Shown here one piece after another: positions 36,365 through 45,090 of a DNA stretch of 64,000 bases. Each line of letters opens with the position of its first letter. Position 1 is the stretch's first letter. The DNA is from Acuticoccus sediminis. GTDB taxonomy: Bacteria; Pseudomonadota; Alphaproteobacteria; Rhizobiales; Amorphaceae. The notes under the pieces were generated by a model. The model did no database searches and was not told where the DNA came from. It saw only the letters and a program-made list of their open reading frames with translations. A program made the position numbers and the translations under genes. The DNA lies in assembly GCF_003258595.1 (NCBI RefSeq), contig NZ_QHHQ01000001.1, positions 248,001 to 312,000 on the forward strand. The letters are read 5' to 3'.

Positions 36365-37560
36365 ACGACCGCGGTATCCTTCTTCGCCTTTTCGACGGCC
36401 ACGCCTGCCGCTTCGAGCCGCTGCGCCGCCTCGCGCAGATCCTCCTGCGTGGCCACGAGGCCGGGGAGGAAGCGCACCACATTGTCGCCCGCCGGAATGA
36501 CGAGCAGGCCGGCATCGCGCGCCGCCGTCGCGACGTCGGCCGCCGCGACGCGGCATTTGACGCCGATCATCAGCCCTTCTCCGCGCACGCCCTCGAACAC
36601 CTCGGGGTGCGAGTCGACGACGCTCGACAGCGACTGCATGAGGAAGGCCCCCTTGCGCTTCACCTCGTCGAGGAAGCCATCGGCGAGGATCACGTCGAGC
36701 ACGCCGTTGGCGACGGCGCAGGCGAGCGGGGTGCCGCCGAAGGTGGTGCCGTGGGTGCCCGGCGTCATCGCATCGCCCACCGCGGCGGTGGCGAGGCACG
36801 CGCCGATCGGGAAACCGCCGCCGAGACCCTTGGCGGAGGTCAGGACGTCCGGCGTCACGCCCAGCGCCTCGTAGGCGAAGAGAGTGCCGAAGCGGCCGAC
36901 GCCGGTCTGGATCTCGTCGAAGATCAGGACCAGTCCGTTGTCGTCGCAGATCTGCCGCAGCGCCTGCAGGAAGCCGCGGTCGACCATCTGGATCCCGCCC
37001 TCGCCCTGCACGGGCTCGACCATGATCGCGGCGGTCTCCGGGCCGACGGCGGCCTTCACCGCGTCGATGTCGCCGAGCGGCAGCTTGTCGAATCCGGGCG
37101 CGGGCTCGCCGAAGCCCTCCATGTACTTGGCGACGCCCGTGGCCGCGAGCGCGCCCAGCGTGCGGCCGTGGAAGGCGCCCGTGAAGGTGATGATGCGCGT
37201 CCGCTCGGGGTGCCCGCTCACATATTGATAGCGGCGCGCGGTCTTGATCGCGGCCTCGTTCGCCTCGGCGCCCGAGTTGCAGAAGAAGACGCGCTCGGCG
37301 AACGTCGCGGCGGTCAGCCGGTCGGCGAGGCGCTCCTGCTCGGGAATGCGGTAGAGGTTGGACGTGTGCCAGACCTTCGTGGCCGCCTCCTGCAGCACGG
37401 CGACGAGGTGCGGGTGCGCGTGGCCGACGCCCGTGACGGCGATGCCCGACCCCATGTCGAGGTATCGTCGCCCGTCGGAGCCCACGAGCCACACGCCCTC
37501 ACCCTTCTCGAAGGAGATGTCAGCGCGGTTGTAGGTCGGGAACAGGCTGTTCGTCGTCAT
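36361..37560 (-). CDS. argD: Acetylornithine aminotransferase
   Basis: A 399-residue PLP-dependent class III aminotransferase that converts N-acetylglutamate semialdehyde to N-acetylornithine. It has FFCNSGAEANEAAIKTARRY, GAFHGRTLGALAATG, LIFDEIQTGVGRFG and the PLP-lysine segment SAKGLGGGFPIGA. I chose the ATG at 37560 (MTTNSLFPTYNRADI), which is the usual N-terminus of the family; the in-frame start at 37605 adds unconserved residues. It is divergent from gcrA; the shared upstream region holds an unusual cluster of GANTC sites. Confidence 0.96.
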   Translation of the reverse strand: MTTNSLFPTYNRADISFEKGEGVWLVGSDGRRYLDMGSGIAVTGVGHAHPHLVAVLQEAATKVWHTSNLYRIPEQERLADRLTAATFAERVFFCNSGAEANEAAIKTARRYQYVSGHPERTRIITFTGAFHGRTLGALAATGVAKYMEGFGEPAPGFDKLPLGDIDAVKAAVGPETAAIMVEPVQGEGGIQMVDRGFLQALRQICDDNGLVLIFDEIQTGVGRFGTLFAYEALGVTPDVLTSAKGLGGGFPIGACLATAAVGDAMTPGTHGTTFGGTPLACAVANGVLDVILADGFLDEVKRKGAFLMQSLSSVVDSHPEVFEGVRGEGLMIGVKCRVAAADVATAARDAGLLVIPAGDNVVRFLPGLVATQEDLREAAQRLEAAGVAVEKAKKDTAVV

Positions 37561-37663
37561 GGGTTCACTCGCGATGTATGCGAAGGTCGTTCCGAGCGCC
37601 CCCAACGGGCTACTGCGGAACAGGCGGGCTTTCTTTCCGATGGTTGGGGAAAAAGCAAGGTTT

Positions 37664-37817
37664 GAGTCGCCGTGGACTCGCCGACTCTAGACCGTGAATC
37701 CTCAAATCTCTTACGATTCCGCGGGTAAAGGCAAGACATCGCCCGACTCCATAGTGCCCCGCACCCACCGGTTTGGGCTGTGGACCGCGTGTGGATCGGC
37801 CGTGAGCAAAGGGATTC
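37664..37817. promoter_or_regulatory. Cluster of seven GANTC (CcrM methylation) sites between argD and gcrA
   Basis: GANTC occurs at 37664, 37675, 37683, 37696, 37715, 37745 and 37813. By base composition about one site per 300-350 bases would be expected. CcrM methylates this motif, and GcrA-dependent promoters in alphaproteobacteria respond to that methylation. The location upstream of gcrA itself suggests autoregulation or cell-cycle timing. Confidence 0.6.
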
Positions 37818-37820
37818 GCG

Positions 37821-38306
37821 ATGAGCTGGACCGACGAGCGGATCGAGGTTTTGCGCAAGATGTGGGCAGAAGGCATGTCCGCCTCGCAAATCGCCAGTTC
37901 GCTGGGCGGCGTGACCCGTAACGCGGTGATCGGCAAAATCCACCGGCTCGGCCTCTCCGGCCGGGTCAAAGCCCCCCAGGCGCGGGCGACCCGCGCCCGC
38001 AGTGCGCCGCCGCCGGTGGCAAAGCCCGCCGCGGCGCCGCGTGTAATGGCCGCCGGCGCGGTGGCCGTCAAAGTGGTCGAGGAGCCGGAAATGGAGACCG
38101 CGCCCCGGCCGGTCGCAGAGGTCGTGCACCTGACCGACGGCATCACCCTCATGGAGCTCTCCTCCGCGCACTGCCGCTGGCCGGTGGGCGATCCGTCGAG
38201 CGCGGACTTCCGTTTCTGCGGCGCCCGCGTCGCGGTGGGCGAGACGTACTGCAGCGCGCACTGCGAGCAGGCCTTCCCGTCGCGCCGCTCGACCAAGTCG
38301 AACTGA
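37821..38306 (+). CDS. gcrA: GcrA family cell cycle regulator
   Basis: A 161-residue protein with the characteristic N-terminus MSWTDERIEVLRKMWAEG and then SASQIASSLGGVTRNAVIGKIHRLGL, the helix-turn-helix region that contacts methylated GANTC DNA. A Pro/Ala-rich linker leads to the C-terminal domain that binds sigma-70 (CRWPVGDPSSADFRFCGARV, then YCSAHC). GcrA recruits RNA polymerase holoenzyme to cell-cycle genes after CcrM methylation. Together with the GANTC cluster just upstream this strongly indicates an alphaproteobacterium with the CcrM-GcrA system. Confidence 0.95.
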   Translation: MSWTDERIEVLRKMWAEGMSASQIASSLGGVTRNAVIGKIHRLGLSGRVKAPQARATRARSAPPPVAKPAAAPRVMAAGAVAVKVVEEPEMETAPRPVAEVVHLTDGITLMELSSAHCRWPVGDPSSADFRFCGARVAVGETYCSAHCEQAFPSRRSTKSN

Positions 38307-38317
38307 CGCGGCCGACA

Positions 38318-38372
38318 CGGCCGGCCCGCCGATCGGGCGGGGCCGGCAGGCGCGCCGAGGCGCGCCCCACGC
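38318..38372. terminator. GC-rich inverted repeats between convergent gcrA and phoB
   Basis: The gap between the two stop codons contains a near-perfect stem (CCGGCCCGCC / GGGCGGGGCCGG with one bulge) and a second hairpin-forming pair of GGCGCGCC repeats. Its position suggests a bidirectional terminator. Confidence 0.5.
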
Positions 38373-38396
38373 CGGATGCCGGCGACGCCCCTCCGC

Positions 38397-39092
38397 TCAG
38401 CGGATGTGGAACTGGTCGTTGAAGGCGTAGCCCGCGCCGCGCACGGTGCGGATCGGATCCTTGGCCTTGCCGCGATTGATCGCCTTGCGCAGTCGGCCGA
38501 TGTGCACGTCCACCGTGCGCTCGTCCACGTAGACGTCCCGCCCCCACACCCCGTCGAGGAGCTGCTCGCGCGTGAAGACGCGGCCGGGGGACTGCATCAG
38601 GAACTCCAGCAGGCGGAACTCGGTCGGGCCGAGGTGCACCTCGCGCGTCGCGCGGCGCACGCGGTGGGTCGTGCGGTCGAGCTCGATGTCGCCGGCCTTC
38701 AGCAGCGTGGAGACCACCGCCGGCTTGGTGCGCCGCAGAATGGCGCGGACCCGGGCCATCAGCTCCGGCGTCGAGAAGGGCTTCACCACGTAGTCGTCCG
38801 CGCCCGTCGCGAGGCCGCGGATGCGCTCGGTCTCCTCGCCGCGCGCCGTCAGCATGATGATCGGCAGGTTCTCCGACTGCGGCCGCGAGCGCAGGCGCCG
38901 GCACAGCTCGATCCCGGACAGGCCCGGCAGCATCCAGTCGAGGATCAGAAGGTCCGGCAGGCCCTCCAGGAGCTTCAGCTCCGCCTCGTCGCCGCGGCTG
39001 GCGCTCTCGACGTCGTAGCCTTCCGCCTCGAGGTTGTAGCGCAGGACGAGGACCAGCGGCTCCTCGTCCTCGACGATCATGACCTGCGGCAA
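38397..39092 (-). CDS. phoB: Phosphate regulon response regulator PhoB
   Basis: A 231-residue OmpR-family regulator. The receiver has IVEDEEPL, phospho-acceptor D52 (LLILDWMLPGLSG) and the Lys of YVVKPFS; the winged helix has LGPTEFRLLEFLMQSPGRVFTREQLLDGVWG and VDVHIGRLRKAI. It activates genes with PHO boxes under phosphate starvation. The gene is the last in the phoR-pst-phoU-phoB cluster, starting one base before the phoU stop region (39092 versus 39094), which implies coupling. Confidence 0.95.
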   Translation of the reverse strand: MPQVMIVEDEEPLVLVLRYNLEAEGYDVESASRGDEAELKLLEGLPDLLILDWMLPGLSGIELCRRLRSRPQSENLPIIMLTARGEETERIRGLATGADDYVVKPFSTPELMARVRAILRRTKPAVVSTLLKAGDIELDRTTHRVRRATREVHLGPTEFRLLEFLMQSPGRVFTREQLLDGVWGRDVYVDERTVDVHIGRLRKAINRGKAKDPIRTVRGAGYAFNDQFHIR

Positions 39093-39093
39093 G

Positions 39094-39825
39094 TCAGTGG
39101 CCTCCGCGACCGTTCTCGGGCTCGGCCCAGTCGGCGGACAGGTACGACGAGGAGTCCCCCTTGGCCCGCGCCTCGACCGGCTGCTCGCCCGTGATGAGAT
39201 AGTGGATGTTCTCGGCGATGTTGGTGGCGTGGTCGCCGATCCGCTCGATGTTCTTGGCGCAGAACAGGAGGTGCGTGCAGAACGTGATGTTGCGCGGATC
39301 CTCCATCATGTACGTCAGCAGCTCGCGGAAGATCGACGTGTAGATGGCGTCGATCTCGTCGTCGCGGCTGCGCACGTCGAGCGCCGCCGAGAGGTCCTGC
39401 GAGGTGAACGCGTCGAGCACCGACTTCATCTGCTCGAGCGCGATGTCGGACATGTGCTCGACGCCGAGCGCCACGCGCGGCGGGTAGGCCCGCCCCTCGA
39501 TCGCGAGAACGCGCTTGGCGTTGTTCTTGGCGAGATCGCCGACGCGTTCGAGGTCGGAGGAGATGCGCATCGCCGCGACCAGCTCGCGCAGCGGCTTGCC
39601 TTGCGGACGGTGCGCCGCGATCAGGTCGACGGCATGGTTCTCGACGCTGCGCTGCATCGCGTCGAGGCGCTGGTCCGCCTCGATGACGGCGCGCGCACGC
39701 TGCGTGTCGATGCGCGTCAGCGCGGTCACCGAGTCCATCACCAAATGTTCAGCGAGGCCGCCCATCTCGGCGACCTCCGCCGCGAGACTGACAAGCTCGC
39801 GGTCCCGATCACGTGCCAGCACCAA
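39094..39825 (-). CDS. phoU: Phosphate signalling protein PhoU
   Basis: A protein of about 243 residues with two PhoU repeats (AEMGGLAEHLVMDSVTALTR, then AMRISSDLERVGDLAKNNAKR; and EHMSDIALEQMKSVLDAF, then CAKNIERIGDHATNIAENIHYLITG). PhoU links Pst transport activity to PhoR and dampens the Pho response. I chose a TTG at 39825 because GAGGAG lies 7 bases upstream; the frame opens with another TTG at 39849 and a GTG at 39840, both without a good ribosome site. The gene follows pstB by about 40 bases. Confidence 0.92.
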   Translation of the reverse strand: MVLARDRDRELVSLAAEVAEMGGLAEHLVMDSVTALTRIDTQRARAVIEADQRLDAMQRSVENHAVDLIAAHRPQGKPLRELVAAMRISSDLERVGDLAKNNAKRVLAIEGRAYPPRVALGVEHMSDIALEQMKSVLDAFTSQDLSAALDVRSRDDEIDAIYTSIFRELLTYMMEDPRNITFCTHLLFCAKNIERIGDHATNIAENIHYLITGEQPVEARAKGDSSSYLSADWAEPENGRGGH

Positions 39826-39865
39826 CGCGCTGCTCCTCACTCGAACCAAAGGCGGTTGCTTAAAC

Positions 39866-40720
39866 TTATCCGAAAACGCCGGAGATGTAGTCGCGCGTAC
39901 GCGGCTCCTGCGGGTCGTTGAAGATGCTCGACGTCGGGCCTTCCTCGATGAGGTCGCCGAGGTGGAAGTAGGCCGTCCGGTCGGAGACGCGCTGCGCCTG
40001 GCTCATCGAGTGCGTCACGATGATGATCGTGTAGTTCTCGCGCAGCTCCTTGATGAGGCCCTCGACGGTCGCGGTGGCGATCGGGTCGAGCGCCGAGCAC
40101 GGCTCGTCCATCAGGATGACTTCCGGCTCCACCGCGATCGCACGGGCGATGCACAGGCGCTGCTGCTGGCCGCCGGAGAGGCCGGTGCCAGGCTCGTGCA
40201 GGCGGTCCTTCACCTCGTTCCAGAGACCGGCGCGGACCAGCGACCGTTCGACGATGACGTCGAGGTCCGCCTTCTTGTGCGCGAGGCCGTGGATGCGCGG
40301 GCCGTAGCAGATGTTCTCGTAGATCGACTTCGGGAACGGGTTCGGCTTCTGGAACACCATGCCGACACGCGCGCGCAGCAGCACCACGTCCAGCGAATGG
40401 TCGTTGAGGTCCTCGCCGTCCATCATGATCTCACCGAGCACGCGGCAGCCGGGGATCGTGTCGTTCATGCGGTTGAAGCAGCGCAGGAACGTCGACTTGC
40501 CGCAGCCGGACGGGCCGATGAACGCGGTCACCGCCTGGGCCGGAATGTCGATCGAGATGCCGTGCACGGCCTCCTTGGAGCCGTAGATCACCGAGACGTC
40601 CCGCGCCTCGATCTTCACCGGGCGCGGCGCGGGATCGGGAATGCGGATCGTCTGGAAGCGGTTGTGGGCGTGCGGATTGTTGGTCTTGGGCGCTTCGGCC
40701 ATGACTTGAGCAGCGGTCAT
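39866..40720 (-). CDS. pstB: Phosphate ABC transporter ATP-binding protein PstB
   Basis: A 284-residue ATPase with Walker [10 protein letters not shown], the PstB-typical [10 protein letters not shown] and [24 protein letters not shown], signature [17 protein letters not shown] and Walker [17 protein letters not shown]. It drives high-affinity phosphate import by PstSCA. About 35 residues precede the first conserved strand, slightly longer than in E. coli. The ATG at 40720 is 15 bases after the pstA stop. Confidence 0.96.
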   Translation of the reverse strand: MTAAQVMAEAPKTNNPHAHNRFQTIRIPDPAPRPVKIEARDVSVIYGSKEAVHGISIDIPAQAVTAFIGPSGCGKSTFLRCFNRMNDTIPGCRVLGEIMMDGEDLNDHSLDVVLLRARVGMVFQKPNPFPKSIYENICYGPRIHGLAHKKADLDVIVERSLVRAGLWNEVKDRLHEPGTGLSGGQQQRLCIARAIAVEPEVILMDEPCSALDPIATATVEGLIKELRENYTIIIVTHSMSQAQRVSDRTAYFHLGDLIEEGPTSSIFNDPQEPRTRDYISGVFG

Positions 40721-40735
40721 GTGATCGGTCCTTGA

Positions 40736-42112
40736 TTACCAGCGGCGCTCGAAGCGGTGGCGCATGAAAATGGCGAACGCGTTCAGCGTGATCATCACGC
40801 CGAGCAGGACGAGGATGGCCGCGGACGTGCGCGACTCGAAGAAGTTGCGGTTCTCGTTGCCCTGCCAGAGATAGATCTGCACCGGAAGCGCGGAAGACTG
40901 GTCGAGCGGGGTCGACGGCACCGACGCGACGAAGGCGTTCATGCCGATGAGGAGCAGCGGCGCCGTCTCGCCCAGCGCCTGGGCGACGCCGATGATGGCG
41001 CCGGTCAGCATGCCGGGAACGGCGAGCGGCAGCGTGTGGTGGAACATCGCCTGCGTCGGCGAGGCGCCGATGCCGAGCGCGGCCTGGCGGATCGACGGCG
41101 GGACCGCACGCAGCGCGGCGCGCGAGGCGATGATCACCGTCGGCAGCGTCATCAGCGAGAGGACGAGGCCGCCCACCAGCGGCGCCGACAGCGGCAGACC
41201 GAAGAAGTTGATGAACACCGCCGCGCCGAGCAGGCCGAACACGATCGAGGGCACCGCCGCGAGGTTGTTGATGTTCACCTCGATGAGGTCGGTCACCCGG
41301 TTCTTGGGCGCGAACTCCTCGAGGTAGATCGCCGCCATCACGCCGACGGGCACCGCCACCACCATGACGATGAGCATCATCATGACAGAGCCGACGATGG
41401 CGCCCAGCAGACCCGCCGTCGCGCCCGAGGAACGCGAGTCGACGTTGGTGAACAGGGACGAGGCGAAGTCCATCCGGATGACGCCGTCCTTGTAGAGCTC
41501 GTCCGACCACTTCTGCTGCTCCTCCGAGAGCTGCTGGAAGCGCTGCGGCAGGTCGCGGTCGATGTTGCCCTTCAGCCAGACGTCGACGTTCTCCGACGCC
41601 ACCAGCGCGACCGGGACGGTCTGGCCGATGATGCCGGGATCCTTCTCGACCATCTCCCAGAGCTTCACGCGCTCGTTGGAGGCGACGAGGCCGAACGCCG
41701 TGCGGCGCATGTCCGGCGCGCCGGCGGCCGGGACGTCCTTGGCGATCGCGGCCTGGATCAGGCTGTCCCACTTGGCCCGGCGAAGGGCGCGCTGCCAGGA
41801 GAGCAGCTCGTCGTGGAAGTCGGCCGCCGACTGGCCGGGCTGCTGCGTCGGCCGGGGGTCGATGTCGATGATCTCGGGATCGAAGGTGAGGTTCAGGTGA
41901 AGCGTCGCCTGCCAGAAGGCGGGGATGCCCTTGTAGAGGATCGACCCGAACAGGATTCCGACCAGCGATATGCCGATCAGGATCGCGCCCAGCCCCATCG
42001 ACTTGAACATCGTTTCGGAACGATGCCGCTTGCCGAGCTTCGAGGCGACGAGCTCGCGGTTCGATTTGCTCTGCGGCATGGCGGGCAGAGCATCCGTCGT
42101 TGTCGTGGCCAT
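40736..42112 (-). CDS. pstA: Phosphate ABC transporter permease PstA with DUF3333 N-terminal domain
   Basis: A 458-residue permease. The first 200 or so residues form a domain with one helix (GLGAILIGISLVGILFGSILYKG) and a periplasmic part, matching the DUF3333 extension that alphaproteobacterial PstA proteins carry. The classical PstA permease of about 270 residues follows (GLLGAIVGSVMMMLIVMVVAVPVGVMAAIYLEEFAPKN, with AALGIGASPTQAMFHHTLPLAVPGMLTG). It pairs with PstC. The ATG at 42112 lies 5 bases after the pstC stop. Confidence 0.94.
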   Translation of the reverse strand: MATTTTDALPAMPQSKSNRELVASKLGKRHRSETMFKSMGLGAILIGISLVGILFGSILYKGIPAFWQATLHLNLTFDPEIIDIDPRPTQQPGQSAADFHDELLSWQRALRRAKWDSLIQAAIAKDVPAAGAPDMRRTAFGLVASNERVKLWEMVEKDPGIIGQTVPVALVASENVDVWLKGNIDRDLPQRFQQLSEEQQKWSDELYKDGVIRMDFASSLFTNVDSRSSGATAGLLGAIVGSVMMMLIVMVVAVPVGVMAAIYLEEFAPKNRVTDLIEVNINNLAAVPSIVFGLLGAAVFINFFGLPLSAPLVGGLVLSLMTLPTVIIASRAALRAVPPSIRQAALGIGASPTQAMFHHTLPLAVPGMLTGAIIGVAQALGETAPLLLIGMNAFVASVPSTPLDQSSALPVQIYLWQGNENRNFFESRTSAAILVLLGVMITLNAFAIFMRHRFERRW

Positions 42113-42117
42113 CGGTT

Positions 42118-43482
42118 CTATTCGTATTGCTCGCGATATTTCCGGACGATGTAGATGGCCACCACGTTGAGGCACAGCGTGATGACGAAGAGCGTGAGAC
42201 CCAGCGCGAAGGCAACCAGGGACTGCGGCGAGGCGAAGTCGGTGTCGCCGGTCAGCTGATTGACGATCGTGACGGTCACGGTCGAGACCGCGTCGAAGGG
42301 GTTGGCCGTCAGCACCGGCGAGTTGCCCGCCGCCAGCACCACGATCATCGTCTCGCCGATGGCGCGCGACACGGCCAGCAGGAAGGCGCCGACGATGCCC
42401 GGCAGCGCTGCCGGCAGGATGACCTTGCGGATGGTCTCGGACTGCGTCGCGCCGAGGCCGTAGGAGCCGTCCCGCATCGCCTGCGGCACCTGGCTGATGA
42501 TGTCGTCCGACAGCGAGGAGACGAACGGGATGATCATGATGCCCATCACGATGCCCGCCGTGAACGCGGACGTGGCGTTGATGGACAACCCGACCATGCT
42601 GCCGAACTCGGACAGGAAGGGGCCGACCGTGAAGGCGGCGAAGATGCCGTAGACGATGGTCGGGATGCCGGCGAGGATCTCGAGCAGCGGCTTGGCGAAG
42701 AAGCGGAACTTCGGCCCGGCATATTCCGACAGGTAGACCGCCGCGAGGAGGCCGACCGGCACCGCGACGCACATCGCGATGATGGTGATCATCATCGTGC
42801 CCCACAGCAGCGGGAGCAGGCCGAACTCGCCCTGGCCGGACGAGCCGGTGGTCGAGAAGCGCGGGTTCCAGGTGGTGCCGAAGAAGAAGTCGACCGGGCT
42901 GACGTAGGTGAAGAAGCGCACGGCCTCGCCCAGCACCGACAGCACGATGCCGACCGTCGTCAGGATGGCGATGCCGGAGCAGACGATGAGGACCATCTCG
43001 ATCGCCGTCTCGATCCGGTTGCGGGCCCGGAAGTGCGGGGAGATCCTGCGCCGCGCGACCAGCGTGCCGGCGAAGGCGGCGACCGCTGCGAGCGCGAGGA
43101 GCGCCAGACGGCCGATCCACTCGAACGAGCGCAGGGTCCGGACGGCCTCGAGCTGATAGGGCTCGGGCGTGCCGATGACGCTGACGCCGTTGAGGATGTT
43201 CTCGATCTGGCGGGTCTGGCTCGACAGCTCCGCCGGGTCGTTCAGCACGGCCTGCGGAAGGTACGAGTCGATGATGGCCGCCTGGAACTGCGGAAACAGC
43301 AGCGTATAGGCGATGAAGACGATGACCGCCGGGATGGCGCACCACAGAACGAGGTACAGCCCATAGTACGGCGGCCGGGAATGGAGGCGCTGCCCGGTCT
43401 TCGCGGCGATCCGGCGACTGGCGCTGGCCCCCCACGTGTAGACGAAGCTCAGAACGATCAGAATGATCGCTAGGGATATCAT
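42118..43482 (-). CDS. pstC: Phosphate ABC transporter permease PstC
   Basis: A 454-residue permease with an N-terminal extension (one or two helices plus a periplasmic segment of about 100 residues) before the PstC transport domain. That domain includes PLLWGTMMITIIAMCVAVPVGLLAAVYLSEYAG, LLEILAGIPTIVYGIFAAF and SYGLGATQSETIRKVILPAALPGI. It forms the channel with PstA. I chose the ATG at 43482; a GTG three codons upstream is equally possible, and the longer open frame includes the hairpin behind pstS. Confidence 0.94.
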   Translation of the reverse strand: MISLAIILIVLSFVYTWGASASRRIAAKTGQRLHSRPPYYGLYLVLWCAIPAVIVFIAYTLLFPQFQAAIIDSYLPQAVLNDPAELSSQTRQIENILNGVSVIGTPEPYQLEAVRTLRSFEWIGRLALLALAAVAAFAGTLVARRRISPHFRARNRIETAIEMVLIVCSGIAILTTVGIVLSVLGEAVRFFTYVSPVDFFFGTTWNPRFSTTGSSGQGEFGLLPLLWGTMMITIIAMCVAVPVGLLAAVYLSEYAGPKFRFFAKPLLEILAGIPTIVYGIFAAFTVGPFLSEFGSMVGLSINATSAFTAGIVMGIMIIPFVSSLSDDIISQVPQAMRDGSYGLGATQSETIRKVILPAALPGIVGAFLLAVSRAIGETMIVVLAAGNSPVLTANPFDAVSTVTVTIVNQLTGDTDFASPQSLVAFALGLTLFVITLCLNVVAIYIVRKYREQYE

Positions 43483-43585
43483 TGTGTTCACGTCTGGGCC
43501 AAACCTTCGCTCGGCGTTGCTACGGACACGGCCCCGAGAGGTAGCCGTCGTCGGCGTCGTGAGTGTGGCAAAGCGCGCCATGCAA

Positions 43586-43612
43586 ACGCCGACCGCATCG
43601 TGCGGTCGGCGT
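43586..43612 (-). terminator. Strong hairpin between pstS and pstC
   Basis: A perfect 12-bp stem (ACGCCGACCGCA / TGCGGTCGGCGT) with a 3-base loop lies about 50 bases after the pstS stop. It probably stabilises the pstS message or partly terminates transcription, so that the binding protein is made in excess over the membrane subunits. Confidence 0.6.
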
Positions 43613-43659
43613 CGGTAGTCATGCGGGGTTCCGTGACGGCCCCCCGCGACCGTCAGCCC

Positions 43660-44685
43660 TTAGAGCTCGACGTTGGTCTTGTTCTCGATCTTGTCGATCT
43701 GGGCGTCGCGCTCGTCGGCCGAGAGCGGGATCAGGCCCATGTCGGAGAGCGGCGAGCCGTCGCCCGAGATGTCCTCGGAGACGAAGAACAGGGCGTAGTC
43801 GGCGAGGCCCGGGATGGCGTCCATGTGCTGACCCTTGATGTAGAAGTACAGCGGACGGGACACGGGGTACTCGCCGGTGGCGATCGTCTCCATGGACGGC
43901 TCGACACCGTCGATGGTGGCAACCTGCAGGCGGTCACGGTTCTGGTCGTAGAAGGACAGACCGAAGACGCCGACGGCGTTCGGCTGGGCGTCGAGACGGC
44001 CGAGCGTCTCGGTGTAGTCGCCGGCGACCTCGATCACGCGACCGTCCTGACGCAGGGCCAGGCACTTCTCCTCGGCGGCGTCGCCAAGGGCCTCGATCGC
44101 CTCGAAGGACTCGCAGCCCGGCAGGACGACCTTCTCTTCGAACACTTCGCGGGTGCCGTGGTTGGTGCCCGGGATCACGAGGGTGATCTCCTGGTCCGGC
44201 AGCGCGGCGTCGATCTGGTTCCAGTTGGTGTACGGGTTGGCGGCGAGCTTGCCGTCGACCGGAACCTCGGCGGCGAGCGCCTGGTAGAGCTGCGCCGGGG
44301 TCAGCTGGAAGTGACCGGTGCTGATGTCGGACGCGAAGACGATGCCGTCGTAGCCGATCTTGATCTCGACGATCGAGTCGACGCCGGCTTCGTTGCACGC
44401 GTCCACTTCCTTCTGGCGGATGCGGCGCGACGCATTGGCGATGTCGATCGTGTTCTCACCAACGCCCTGGCAGAACTGGCGCAGACCGCCCGAGGAGCCA
44501 CCCGAACCCACGACCGGGGTGTTGAACTCGGGATAGGCGTTGCCGAACTCTTCGGCGACCACCGACGCGAACGGCAGAACCGTGGAGGAGCCGGCAATCT
44601 GGATCGTGTCACGGGACTGGGCGGCCGCGCCGGTGGCGACGAGCGCGCCGGCCGCCGCGAGCGCGGCGATGCTGGTGAATTTCAC
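43660..44685 (-). CDS. pstS: Phosphate ABC transporter substrate-binding protein PstS
   Basis: A 341-residue periplasmic protein with a signal peptide (MKFTSIAALAAAGALVATGAAA). The mature part starts DTIQIAGSSTVLPFASVVAEEFG and has the phosphate-binding loop VGSGGSSGGLRQFC, plus DIANASRRIRQKE. It delivers phosphate to PstCA. The type is the one found in alphaproteobacteria and gammaproteobacteria with an SSTVLP motif, distinct from E. coli PstS. Expression is probably controlled by the PHO box about 125 bases upstream. Confidence 0.95.
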   Translation of the reverse strand: MKFTSIAALAAAGALVATGAAAQSRDTIQIAGSSTVLPFASVVAEEFGNAYPEFNTPVVGSGGSSGGLRQFCQGVGENTIDIANASRRIRQKEVDACNEAGVDSIVEIKIGYDGIVFASDISTGHFQLTPAQLYQALAAEVPVDGKLAANPYTNWNQIDAALPDQEITLVIPGTNHGTREVFEEKVVLPGCESFEAIEALGDAAEEKCLALRQDGRVIEVAGDYTETLGRLDAQPNAVGVFGLSFYDQNRDRLQVATIDGVEPSMETIATGEYPVSRPLYFYIKGQHMDAIPGLADYALFFVSEDISGDGSPLSDMGLIPLSADERDAQIDKIENKTNVEL

Positions 44686-45090
44686 AGGGATGCTCCCTCG
44701 AGTTGAACTCGTTTTTCCAAGGGCACGGCGCGCGAACCACGTGTGTTCGTCCCGCCCCGTGTCTGGGCCCCGAGGTAGAGAGCGGACAAAACGTTACTGT
44801 GTCAGTCCGGTGAAGTTTATATGACGGCGTAAGTTACTGAAATTAATATCAAACTCGGGGCTCAGCCGAACCTTATCCGAAGTTGTGTGACGATTGCTCA
44901 CATCCTAGCGTCGCAATCCGCACGTTCGCAACCCTGCGGTTCGGCCCCAAACGGGTCGGCAAGGCGGGATCCGGGCGAGGAATGGCCTGCTGCTCCCGGT
45001 CGACTCCGGCCCGTCAGCGTTAACTTATTGGAGTGCGGGCCTTTATGGAAAAACCTTGTCTGCAGAGTATCCGCCGGGGCCCTGCGCGCG
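44686..45090 (-). promoter_or_regulatory. 405-base intergenic region ahead of pstS
   Basis: The gap between phoR and pstS contains no gene. Its centre (44790-44900) is AT-rich and holds the candidate PHO box at 44810-44827; the part next to phoR is GC-rich with several short palindromes. pstS therefore probably has its own promoter rather than relying on readthrough from phoR. Confidence 0.55.
44810..44827 (-). promoter_or_regulatory. Candidate PHO box (PhoB binding site) for pstS
   Basis: On the minus strand the sequence is CCGTCATATAAACTTCAC, 12 of 18 matches to the classical CTGTCATAAATCTGTCAC. The first half (CGTCATA) is nearly ideal, the second is degenerate. It lies in the AT-rich core of the pstS upstream region. 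Confidence 0.5.
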
